NCBI GenBank assembly: GCA_964487685.1
Contig: CAZASA010000081.1
Location: 1 to 10,261 of the forward strand
From: JABDGZ01 sp964487685
Lineage (GTDB): Bacteria; Omnitrophota; Gorgyraeia; Zapsychrales; Fredricksoniimonadaceae
Direction: 5' to 3'
Length of the DNA: 10,261 nt
Below are positions 1-6,490 of the stretch, one piece after another; positions within the stretch are counted from its first letter, which is position 1; each line of letters opens with the position of its first letter. Under the pieces are notes generated by a model. The model was given only the letters and a program-made list of their open reading frames with translations. It ran no database searches and was not told the origin of the DNA. The translations under genes were made by a program, and so were the position numbers.

Positions 1-897
1 CTGCTGGGGTTAGGCCCCAAGAAACAGGATAATTCACAAAAAGAGGCTAACGCAACCGTTGCGCCCACACCAGCGTCTCCAAGCGTTCCAGCGGCCCAAG
101 GCCCCCTGCCTAATAATGTTTTAGTACGCATCGGCAACTGGACATTGACAACCGATGAATTCAATGACCGCATCAACCTTTTGAAGCAGCAACTCCCGGA
201 CTTTAAACAAAACGACGCCAATTCTAAAAACGCCGTTTTGGATGAACTTATCCGTCAACAGCTCTTGGTGAAAGATGCGGAAGATTCCAGCATCGGGAAC
301 ACTAAGGAGATCAAAGACGCGGTGGATGATTTTCGCAGGACCTTGCTGGTCCAGGAATTAGCCAGCCGTATGACCAAGGATGTCGCGGCAACGGAAGATG
401 ATGCCAGAAGCTATTATGATGCGAATAAGGATAGATTCACGACCCCTATTACATGGAAGGTAAGCCAGATCATTGTTCCGGATGAAGCCACAGCCAAAAC
501 TATTTTAGTACAAGTGTTACAAGGGGGAGACTTTGCCCAGATCGCCCAGACCCAGTCCAAGGCGTCGAACGCCGCGGACGGCGGAAAACTAAAACCTTTT
601 ATCACGGGCAAGGCACCTTTTGATGCCATGCAGACAGCCATTGCCAATCTGGACGAAGGCGGTGTTAGCGGCGTATTTAAAGGCCCGGAAGGGTTTTATA
701 TCGTCAAGGTGGACTCTAAAACAGGAGGGGTTGCCAAGACCTTTATTGACGTGAAAAAAGACCTGATCTACGGACTGACCATGCAAAAACAGCAGGCCGT
801 CATTTTAAACCATTTGAAAGAATTAGCCGACAAAGAAAAGCCCGAATACAACAAAGACCTTATAGGCCAAGTTGTCGGCAAGGTTAACCAGCAATAA
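1..897 (+). CDS. SurA/PpiC-like periplasmic peptidyl-prolyl isomerase or chaperone, 5' end outside window
   Basis: The reading frame is open from base 1 to the TAA at 895-897 (298 visible codons), so the start lies upstream. Visible residues 1-38 look like a Pro/Ala/Gln-rich periplasmic linker after an unseen signal or anchor. Residues 40-54 (VLVRIGNWTLTTDEF) match the opening of SurA/PrsA-type N-terminal chaperone domains, and residues 55-148 are helical, as in that fold. Residues 149-240 fit a PpiC parvulin domain, with a GDFAQIAQ segment, a GG turn at 194-195 and a final GFYIVKV. Both histidines usual in parvulin active sites appear replaced (Q156 in VSQIIV, Y233 in GFYIV), so it may act as a chaperone without isomerase activity. 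It precedes cpaB by 58 nt and could help fold the secretin or pilins; that role is inference. The internal TTG at 145 would cut into the domain and is not a likely start. Confidence 0.85.
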   Translation: MLGLGPKKQDNSQKEANATVAPTPASPSVPAAQGPLPNNVLVRIGNWTLTTDEFNDRINLLKQQLPDFKQNDANSKNAVLDELIRQQLLVKDAEDSSIGNTKEIKDAVDDFRRTLLVQELASRMTKDVAATEDDARSYYDANKDRFTTPITWKVSQIIVPDEATAKTILVQVLQGGDFAQIAQTQSKASNAADGGKLKPFITGKAPFDAMQTAIANLDEGGVSGVFKGPEGFYIVKVDSKTGGVAKTFIDVKKDLIYGLTMQKQQAVILNHLKELADKEKPEYNKDLIGQVVGKVNQQ

Positions 898-907
898 ACA
901 CTAATAT

Positions 908-932
908 GTCATTCCCGCGAAAGCGGGAATCT
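908..932. repeat. REP-like palindromic repeat, GTCAT...ATCT type
   Basis: A perfect 8-bp stem (ATTCCCGC, 911-918, with GCGGGAAT, 923-930) closes a GAAA tetraloop between the chaperone gene and cpaB. No T run follows, so it does not look like an intrinsic terminator. The sequence resembles a short palindrome dispersed in intergenic regions of many bacterial genomes (cf. the dRS3-like ATTCCC-N8-GGGAAT form of Neisseria). It may stabilise or process the mRNA between the two genes; that is inference. Confidence 0.75.
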
Positions 933-944
933 ATAACAGATTTT

Positions 945-951
945 AGGAGGG
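945..951 (+). promoter_or_regulatory. Strong Shine-Dalgarno for cpaB that fixes a TTG start
   Basis: AGGAGGG at 945-951 lies 4-5 nt before the TTG at 956. No ATG lies near it in frame, and the hydrophobic membrane anchor begins right after this TTG, so the site decides the start. Confidence 0.8.
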
Positions 952-955
952 TAAT

Positions 956-1807
956 TTGCCTTTCGAGAATAAAAAACAATTATTGATCATCGTCGGCGCC
1001 GTTGCTGCCGGCATCATTGCCGTGGTGTTGACCAGCAATTATGTCAAGACCAGCATCGAAGGCCAAACAGCGGCCCTGGCGGAGAAATACGATGCCCAGC
1101 AAAAGGAAATGGTTGCCCAGGTACAGCAGCGGAGCGACCAGCAGATGGCCGCCCTGGCCCAGGAATTAGAGCGCGTCAAGAGGGAGCAGACGGAAAACAC
1201 CCAAAAGCAAATTGCCGCCATGCAGGAGTCCCAGCAGGAGCAGGCCCGATTAATGGCCCAGCAGCAAGCTCAATCCCAAACCAAAAAAGTTTCCAAAGAA
1301 GCGCTATCTTTAAAGATCCCTGATGGCAAGCGTGCCGTGACCGTGACCATTGATTCATTGGCAGCGGTGGGCGGGCTTATCAATGCCGGGGACTTTGTGG
1401 ACGTGATCGCCCAGTTAAATGTCCCTGCTCAGGATGCGGACAAAAAAACAGTGACAGCCATGATCTTCCAGGGATTGCAAGTCCTGGCAGTCAACACCAA
1501 TTTAGAGCCGCCGGGCTCCTATGAAGATCAGCAGGCAGCTGCCTCGCTAAAGATCACCTTTGCCGTAGACCCGCAGGAAACGGGGCTTTTGGCGTTTGCC
1601 GATAAGAATGGGACCTTGGAATTAGCACTGCGTTCTCCGAATGAAACTGAACACACCATGGTCAAGGCATCAACATGGAAAACATTAGCGGATTACGTCT
1701 TGAAAAATCAGGGCCTTGACATCGAAAATCCGGACGGCGATGTGACGGGCAAGACAGAGGACAATAAACCTAATATCCAGATATTCAGGCGCGGCCAGGA
1801 ACTTTAA
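956..1807 (+). CDS. cpaB: CpaB/RcpC-like Tad pilus assembly protein with coiled-coil insert
   Basis: This 283-residue protein is the CpaB/RcpC component of a Tad pilus, a periplasmic factor thought to work with the outer-membrane secretin. Residues 8-27 form one N-terminal membrane anchor. Residues about 35-110 are a Gln/Glu/Lys/Ala-rich segment predicted to be a long coiled coil. Residues 121-152 (IPDGKRAVTV..., GLINAGDFVDVIAQ) match the CpaB core. It continues with TAMIFQGLQVLAVN (167-180), TFAVDPQETGLLAFA (201-215) and a basic FRRGQ end, as in the family. The SAF domain normally found between anchor and core is not visible; the coiled coil occupies its place. Start is TTG behind a strong AGGAGG. 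cpaC follows after 3 nt. Family assignment is firm for the C-terminal half; the function of the coiled coil is unknown. Confidence 0.88.
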   Translation: MPFENKKQLLIIVGAVAAGIIAVVLTSNYVKTSIEGQTAALAEKYDAQQKEMVAQVQQRSDQQMAALAQELERVKREQTENTQKQIAAMQESQQEQARLMAQQQAQSQTKKVSKEALSLKIPDGKRAVTVTIDSLAAVGGLINAGDFVDVIAQLNVPAQDADKKTVTAMIFQGLQVLAVNTNLEPPGSYEDQQAAASLKITFAVDPQETGLLAFADKNGTLELALRSPNETEHTMVKASTWKTLADYVLKNQGLDIENPDGDVTGKTEDNKPNIQIFRRGQEL

Positions 1808-1810
1808 TTA

Positions 1811-3553
1811 ATGAAACGGATTTTTTTAAAGAAAATATTTTCGATAACACTGGGGCTTATCCTGGTCATGCTTTATCTGCCGCGCTTGTCCGCGGATGAC
1901 AATACGCCTGCTCCCATGGAAAATGTCCTTGATATGATCGCCGGGGACATCCAATCCGTTGCTGTCCACAATCTGACCCGCGTTTCCGTGACCAATCCGG
2001 ATGTGGCGGACATTTCAGATGCCCAAAGCGACAAGATCACCTTATTAGCCAAAAAAGCCGGTGAGACAGAGCTTTTCCTGTGGGACGGTAGAGGCAAGCG
2101 CAGCGTTAAAGTGCGCGTGGTCAACGAAGATCTAAAGTCTTTACGGGACCGTGTGCAGAAAATGCTCGACGAGGCCAATATCACAGGCATTTCTTTTGAT
2201 GAAAACCTGGATATCGGCAAGCTGGTACTTACAGGGGAGCTGACGCGTGACGACAAGAACCGCATGGACGATGTCCTGGAGCCTTATAACGAGAACTTAT
2301 TGAATTTGGTCAAGGAAGAGAAGAATGAAGACCTTATTGAGGTAGACATGCAGGTAGTTGAGATCAGCACTACCCTTGAAAAAGAATTAGGGATCCAATG
2401 GCAGAATGCGTCTGGCAATAATCAAAGTACGTCCACCTCGCCGGGCGCCATAACGACTCCGGGCTTGGCACTTCCTTATACAGAAACGCCTCCGACAACC
2501 AATGGCAAGCCGGGCGATTTTTTTAAGATAGGGGATTTTAACCGCACCTTCCAATTACAAGCAACAGTCAATGCCCTGCTTCAGGAAGGCAAAGCCAGGC
2601 TGATCTCCAAGCCCCGATTAGTGGTCGTCAGCGGCAAACAAGCGAGCTTCCTGGTCGGCGGTGAAATACCGCTTCAAAGCACGACCCTTTCCGCTTCGGG
2701 CGGCTCACAGACATCCAGCACTACCTATACGCAGTATGGCGTAAATATGACGGTCACACCCACGGTCCGCAAGGGCAAGATCGATGTGCTTTTGAATGTC
2801 GATATCCGCGACGTAGACAATTCCTCATCGTTCTCGACAAATTCGAACATTGCTTTTATCACACGTACCGCTTCCACTGAATTGCTGATGGACAACAAAC
2901 AGACCATTGCTTTGGCTGGATTGATCAAATACCAGGACAGCGTCACCCTGACAGAAGTCCCCTTCTTGTCCAAGATCCCGATCCTGGGGATGTTCTTTAG
3001 AAACCGCAATGAGCCTGCCGACTCCAATACAGAGATGGTGATCATTCTCACACCCGTAGTCCTTACGGAAAAGAAGATAGCCAAGACACAATTAGTGATG
3101 CCAACCCCGTCGGAACGTGAAGCCGACAATGAGATCAATGCGAAGTATGAACGTGAACGCCTGCCGGCATGGCCCTTGCCCAAGATCGTTGCGGACAATG
3201 ACTTGCAGACCATCCTTCCGGAGATGACAGCGTACGCCCGCAGTGTTCAGGAAAAGATCTCAAATGCGATCGTCTATCCTCCGGAGGCCAGGAACAAAGC
3301 ACTGGAGGGTACCGTCAAATTAAAATTACATATCCTTAAAAACGGGTCATTAAGTTCTGAAGAAGTGGTCAAGTCTTCCGGGTATGATGTTCTAGACCAG
3401 GATGCCATGCAAGCCGCCAAGTCAGCTGCTCCGTATGAGGCTTTTACGACGGGAATGAACCAGGAAGACCTGATCTTTACAGTCCCTATCGTTTATAATA
3501 AGCTCATATCAGGGAGCAAAGCTCCCGCGGAGAAAGTCATTGCTTCGTACTAA
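1811..3553 (+). CDS. cpaC: CpaC/RcpA-type secretin with C-terminal TonB-like domain
   Basis: This 580-residue protein is the outer-membrane secretin channel of the Tad pilus. Residues 1-28 are a signal peptide. Residues about 45-105 match the pilus secretin N-terminal domain (VAVHNLTRVSVTNPDVADI). Residues about 108-170 resemble a BON-like domain. The secretin core runs about 178-420, with KPRLVVVSGKQASFLVGGEIP around 267-287, ITRTASTELLMDNKQTI at 350-366 and VPFLSKIPILGMFF at 383-396. Known CpaC proteins usually end soon after this core. Here a linker (421-473) leads to residues 475-565, which match a TonB C-terminal domain: YPPEARNKALEGTV, a VVKSSGYDVLD segment and a closing FTVPIVY. It starts 3 nt after cpaB with AGGA 10 nt upstream, and its end overlaps the next gene by 14 nt. 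The fusion could be a new docking module; that part is inference. Confidence 0.93.
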   Translation: MKRIFLKKIFSITLGLILVMLYLPRLSADDNTPAPMENVLDMIAGDIQSVAVHNLTRVSVTNPDVADISDAQSDKITLLAKKAGETELFLWDGRGKRSVKVRVVNEDLKSLRDRVQKMLDEANITGISFDENLDIGKLVLTGELTRDDKNRMDDVLEPYNENLLNLVKEEKNEDLIEVDMQVVEISTTLEKELGIQWQNASGNNQSTSTSPGAITTPGLALPYTETPPTTNGKPGDFFKIGDFNRTFQLQATVNALLQEGKARLISKPRLVVVSGKQASFLVGGEIPLQSTTLSASGGSQTSSTTYTQYGVNMTVTPTVRKGKIDVLLNVDIRDVDNSSSFSTNSNIAFITRTASTELLMDNKQTIALAGLIKYQDSVTLTEVPFLSKIPILGMFFRNRNEPADSNTEMVIILTPVVLTEKKIAKTQLVMPTPSEREADNEINAKYERERLPAWPLPKIVADNDLQTILPEMTAYARSVQEKISNAIVYPPEARNKALEGTVKLKLHILKNGSLSSEEVVKSSGYDVLDQDAMQAAKSAAPYEAFTTGMNQEDLIFTVPIVYNKLISGSKAPAEKVIASY

Positions 3554-3878
3554 CGTTTATCTCGTCTCAGCTTTCTTGTCCTGTTTTTTAATTCATCCGG
3601 CAATCCTGCAAGCCCAACAGGGTAAGCCCTCGGCTGCCGGAGAGCAAACAACCGCCACACAGGACCTGCTGGACAACGAACAATTCTCTGCGGATGATTC
3701 CCTTTTTAAGGGCGGGGATGCCCAGAAAGAATTCCCCAACGTGCAGGTGGACGCCCAAAAAGACTTCCCTAACCTGCAAGTGGATGCCCAACAAGAATTT
3801 CCCGGCACACAGGTGGACGCGCAAAAAGAATTTCCTAATCTGCAGGTGGATACAAAGAAAGAATTCCTCAACTCATGA
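3540..3878 (+). CDS. Small exported protein with tandem 11-residue repeats, function unknown
   Basis: This is a 112-residue protein I cannot assign to a family. Residues 1-26 look like a Sec signal peptide (hydrophobic stretch, then AILQA before QQ). A Gln/Thr/Asp-rich spacer follows. Residues 60-103 hold four tandem 11-residue repeats of the form DAQKEFPNLQV, and residues 104-112 hold a degenerate fifth (DTKKEFLNS). The four full units alternate charged, Phe-Pro and Val residues. At the DNA level the 33-nt units differ mostly at synonymous positions, which suggests selection on the protein. The TTG start at 3540 overlaps the cpaC end and has GGAG at 3529-3532, 7 nt upstream. The stop overlaps the cpaE-cpaF ATG (ATGA). 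Its place between secretin and ATPase suggests a periplasmic accessory factor for the secretin, perhaps pilotin-like; that is inference. A lipobox is not convincing (FLSC at 12-15). Confidence 0.75.
   Translation: MLRTNVYLVSAFLSCFLIHPAILQAQQGKPSAAGEQTTATQDLLDNEQFSADDSLFKGGDAQKEFPNVQVDAQKDFPNLQVDAQQEFPGTQVDAQKEFPNLQVDTKKEFLNS
3717..3875 (+). repeat. 33-nt coding tandem repeat (four full units plus one degenerate)
   Basis: In-frame 33-nt units start at 3717, 3750, 3783 and 3816, with a degenerate 27-nt fifth unit from 3849. They encode the 11-residue repeats of the small exported protein. Most differences between units are in third codon positions. Confidence 0.85.
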
Positions 3879-6037
3879 TACCTAAAGTCATTACGATATT
3901 CAGCAATAAAGGCGGGGTCGGCAAGACCTTTATCGGCGTCAATATCGCCTGCGCCCTGGCGTTAAGGGGCAAGAGGGTCTTGATCGTAGATTTGAATTTA
4001 CAAGCGAGCCAGGACATGGCGCGCATGCTTAATTTGCCTCCCAGCCATTGCCTCGTCGATATTTTAGCGGACATGGAAAGCTCTCCTGACGTGATCAGGC
4101 AGAACATCGTAACACACTCCAGCGGCCTGCACTTTTTGCCGGGCATCAAATCGCCCCGGCAGATCGGCCATATCACCGCGGACAATCTGCGCCTCTTTTT
4201 TAAGAAAGCTTCCAGTCAATACGAATATATCATCGTCGACGGCGGCAGCACCTTTAGCGAGATATTCATCAGCATCCTGGATTCATCCAATCTGATCCTT
4301 TTGGTGGGGACACCGGACATCCTGGCGGTCTATCAGGTCAAGACAAGTTTGGAGATCCTCCAGAGCCTGCATTTTCCTTTGAAGATGGTGCGCTTGATCC
4401 TCAACCGCGCGGAATCACGCGGCGGTGTCGCCTGGCAGGAAGTCAAAAAGGCCCTGGCCTGCGAGGTTTTTTCACTCATCCCATCTGACGGTAAAATAGT
4501 GGGCAGCGCGCTTAACCGCGGCATCCCCTGTGTTATCGACAGCCCCAAAACAAAGGTATCGGAAAGCTTTTTTGAGATCGTCAACCATCTTAATGATGAA
4601 AGCATCTATGTGCAGGCGAGCGATGTTGTCAAGGTCCGCGCCAGCGACGGAAATTCTAAAAAGACCGATGAGTTCTGGGAAAAGTTCGGCATCACGCCCA
4701 ATGTGGCGGAGATGTCCATGGATTTTAAGAAGGAAGAAGATGAGGTTATCAAGGTAAAAAGGGCCGTGCATAATCTCTTGGTCGAGCGCATGAACTTACA
4801 AAAAATGTCCCAAGAGGTTTTAAGCGACCCTTCGCAATCCGCCAACCTGCGCAAAGCCGCTGAAAAAGTCGTGGCCGAACTTTTGGCAGAAACCTCAGGC
4901 ACCTTCCTGTCCAGTCACGAGGAACGCGCCAGGCTGGTCAAAGAGATCGTTAATGAAGCACTGGGGCTAGGCCCCTTGGAAGAATTCCTGGCTGACGGGA
5001 CGATCACGGATATCATGGTCAATAATAAGGACGAGATCTTTGTCGAACGAAACGGCAAGATCATCTTTACCAATAAAAGATTTATCTCCAACGACCAGGT
5101 CAGGGCCACGATCGACCGCATCATCGCGCCCCTGGGCCGCCGCGTCGATGAGTCGACCCCGATGGTCGACGCGCGTCTTCCAGACGGCTCGCGTCTTAAC
5201 GCGATCATCCCGCCGCTGACCTTGAACGGCCCCATGATCACGATCCGTAAATTTTCCCAGGACCGCTATAATGTGGAAGACCTGATGACGCGTTTTAAAA
5301 GCATTAACCAGCCCATGGTGGATTTCCTTAACGCCTGTGTCATCGGCCGCAAGAACATCATCGTCTCCGGCGGTACAGGGGCAGGAAAAACGACCCTGCT
5401 TAATATCATTTCCCAGTTCATCCCGGACAATGAACGCATCATCACCATCGAAGATGCCGCGGAGTTGAGATTGCATAAGACCCATTGGGCAAGGCTCGAA
5501 AGCCGTCCGCCCAACATTGAAGGCCGAGGCAAGGTCACGATCAGGGACCTTTTCGTCAACACCTTGCGTATGCGTCCGGACAGGATCATCATCGGTGAGT
5601 GCCGCGGGCCAGAGGTCCTGGACATGCTTCAGGCCATGAACACCGGCCACGACGGTTCCCTGACCACCTTGCATGCCAACACGACACGGGACACGCTGTC
5701 ACGCATGTCTTCAATGGTTTTGTTGTCAGGCATTGAACTGCCGCTGCGCGCCATTTATGAAATGGCCGCGTCAGCGATCCATATCATCGTGCAGATCAAT
5801 CGTTTCTCCGACGGATCACGCAAGATCACCGCGATCTCTGAGCTGACCGGTGAAATGGTTGACAATGCGCCGGAAATCAAGGATGTCTTTAAATTTATCC
5901 ACAAAGGCTTGAATGCTGACGGAAAGATCTTAGGCGACTATGTGGCCACAGGATATATCCCCAAATGCTTTGAGGACTTGACCACCCGCGGGATACCCTT
6001 AAGTAAAACCGTTTTTGAACCTCAAAAATTCGAATGA
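3875..6037 (+). CDS. cpaE-cpaF: Fused CpaE/TadZ-type ParA-like ATPase and CpaF/TadA pilus motor ATPase
   Basis: This 720-residue protein carries two ATPases that are normally separate. Residues 1-245 are a MinD/ParA-like domain of the CpaE/TadZ type. It has a deviant Walker A (NKGGVGKT, 11-18, signature K12), VDLNLQ at 38-43, Walker B-like YIIVDGG at 118-124 and LILNR at 174-178. The N-terminal receiver-like domain of usual CpaE is absent. After a linker (about 246-290), residues 290-720 form a full CpaF/TadA secretion ATPase of the T2SS/T4P GspE family. It shows ADGTITDIMVNN (373-384), Walker A GGTGAGKTT (499-507), ITIEDAAEL (523-531), Walker B with RIIIGECRGPE (570-580) and a His box GHDGSLTTLHAN (591-602). 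All catalytic motifs look intact. No frameshift separates the halves; the frame is continuous. It starts by ATGA overlap with the upstream gene and overlaps the DUF192 gene the same way. The motor powers pilus assembly at the inner membrane, and the ParA-like half presumably localises it. Confidence 0.93.
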   Translation: MIPKVITIFSNKGGVGKTFIGVNIACALALRGKRVLIVDLNLQASQDMARMLNLPPSHCLVDILADMESSPDVIRQNIVTHSSGLHFLPGIKSPRQIGHITADNLRLFFKKASSQYEYIIVDGGSTFSEIFISILDSSNLILLVGTPDILAVYQVKTSLEILQSLHFPLKMVRLILNRAESRGGVAWQEVKKALACEVFSLIPSDGKIVGSALNRGIPCVIDSPKTKVSESFFEIVNHLNDESIYVQASDVVKVRASDGNSKKTDEFWEKFGITPNVAEMSMDFKKEEDEVIKVKRAVHNLLVERMNLQKMSQEVLSDPSQSANLRKAAEKVVAELLAETSGTFLSSHEERARLVKEIVNEALGLGPLEEFLADGTITDIMVNNKDEIFVERNGKIIFTNKRFISNDQVRATIDRIIAPLGRRVDESTPMVDARLPDGSRLNAIIPPLTLNGPMITIRKFSQDRYNVEDLMTRFKSINQPMVDFLNACVIGRKNIIVSGGTGAGKTTLLNIISQFIPDNERIITIEDAAELRLHKTHWARLESRPPNIEGRGKVTIRDLFVNTLRMRPDRIIIGECRGPEVLDMLQAMNTGHDGSLTTLHANTTRDTLSRMSSMVLLSGIELPLRAIYEMAASAIHIIVQINRFSDGSRKITAISELTGEMVDNAPEIKDVFKFIHKGLNADGKILGDYVATGYIPKCFEDLTTRGIPLSKTVFEPQKFE

Positions 6038-6369
6038 TCATTAATCTCACCCGCAACACCAAGCTTGCTGCTATGTATAAAATAGCCCAGGATCCTTGGG
6101 CTCGGATGAAAGGATTGCTCGGCACAGAAGCATTACCGACAGGGAGCGCCCTGGTCATCACCCACTGCAATTCCATCCACATGTTTTTTATGAAGTATTC
6201 CATCGATGTGATCTTCTGTGACAAGGCAAACAAAGTAGTCGGCCTCTGCCAGGAGATCAAGCCCTATAATCTCTCCCCCATTTTCTTCCAAGCCACCTAC
6301 GCCATCGAATTACCTGCAGGCACTATTCTCTCCACCAATACCCAACTAGGCGATCAAATACAATTATAA
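6034..6369 (+). CDS. DUF192 family small protein
   Basis: This 111-residue protein matches the DUF192 family, a beta-rich domain of unknown function. Visible motifs are ARMKGLLG (23-30), a HMFFMKYSIDVIFCD segment (49-63, corresponding to the family's FWMKNT...LDIVFID), an AIELPAG segment (90-96) and a final GDQI (106-109). It has no signal peptide, unlike many DUF192 proteins, so it is probably cytoplasmic. Its ATG overlaps the stop of the upstream ATPase gene (ATGA) and it lacks its own ribosome binding site, so translation is probably coupled. DUF192 genes do occur beside Tad loci in other bacteria, as I recall, but no mechanism is known. It is the last gene of the assembly operon, followed directly by a palindromic repeat with a T run. 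Confidence 0.85.
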   Translation: MIINLTRNTKLAAMYKIAQDPWARMKGLLGTEALPTGSALVITHCNSIHMFFMKYSIDVIFCDKANKVVGLCQEIKPYNLSPIFFQATYAIELPAGTILSTNTQLGDQIQL

Positions 6370-6370
6370 C

Positions 6371-6427
6371 CGTAGAGACGCCATTTATGGCGTCTCCATA
6401 CAACCCGGCGTCTCTACGAATTTTTTC
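6371..6427 (+). terminator. Palindromic REP-like repeat acting as probable operon terminator
   Basis: The arm CGTAGAGACGCC (6371-6382) can pair with GGCGTCTC at 6389-6396 (short hairpin, ATTTAT loop) or fully with GGCGTCTCTACG at 6407-6418 (12-bp stem). The second arm is followed by AATTTTTT (6419-6426). The GTAG-plus-hairpin layout recalls REP elements paired head to head. Position after the last operon gene and the T run support termination; use as a dispersed repeat is inference. Confidence 0.7.
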
Positions 6428-6441
6428 AATCACAATGATCG

Positions 6442-6469
6442 TTGACGTAACAGTCATGGATGCTATAAT
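6442..6469 (+). promoter_or_regulatory. Sigma70-type promoter of the HTH gene
   Basis: TTGACG (6442-6447), a 16-bp spacer and TATAAT (6464-6469), preceded by an extended -10 TGC at 6461-6463. Predicted transcription starts near 6476, giving a leader of about 15 nt before the ATG at 6491. The leader has only a weak TGGA as Shine-Dalgarno. Confidence 0.8.
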
Positions 6470-6471
6470 AA

Positions 6472-6486
6472 TGTCCAGACTGGACA
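6472..6486. promoter_or_regulatory. 15-bp operator-like palindrome over the transcription start
   Basis: TGTCCAG-A-CTGGACA is a perfect inverted repeat with 7-bp arms and a 1-nt centre. It begins 2 bp after the -10 box and covers the predicted start site, the classic place for a repressor to block transcription. The HTH protein encoded immediately downstream is the obvious candidate ligand; this is inference. Confidence 0.6.
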
Positions 6487-6490
6487 ATAA

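Noticed and set aside
908..932. Intrinsic terminator between the chaperone gene and cpaB
   Set aside because: The stem is perfect but no T run follows, and the next gene begins 24 nt later in the same direction.
2725..3213. Antisense open frame (162 codons) opposite the secretin gene
   Set aside because: The sense strand encodes conserved secretin motifs there; the antisense product shows no recognisable features.
4961..4977. GGGGCTAGGCCCC palindrome in cpaF, echoed by GGGGTTAGGCCCC at the window start
   Set aside because: Both encode a Leu-Gly-Leu-Gly-Pro run inside genes, so the match comes from codons rather than a regulatory site.
4967..5674. Long antisense open frame (235 codons) opposite the ATPase gene
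   Set aside because: It lies wholly within the conserved CpaF coding sequence, has no family motif or ribosome binding site, and follows from G+C-rich codon bias on the other strand.
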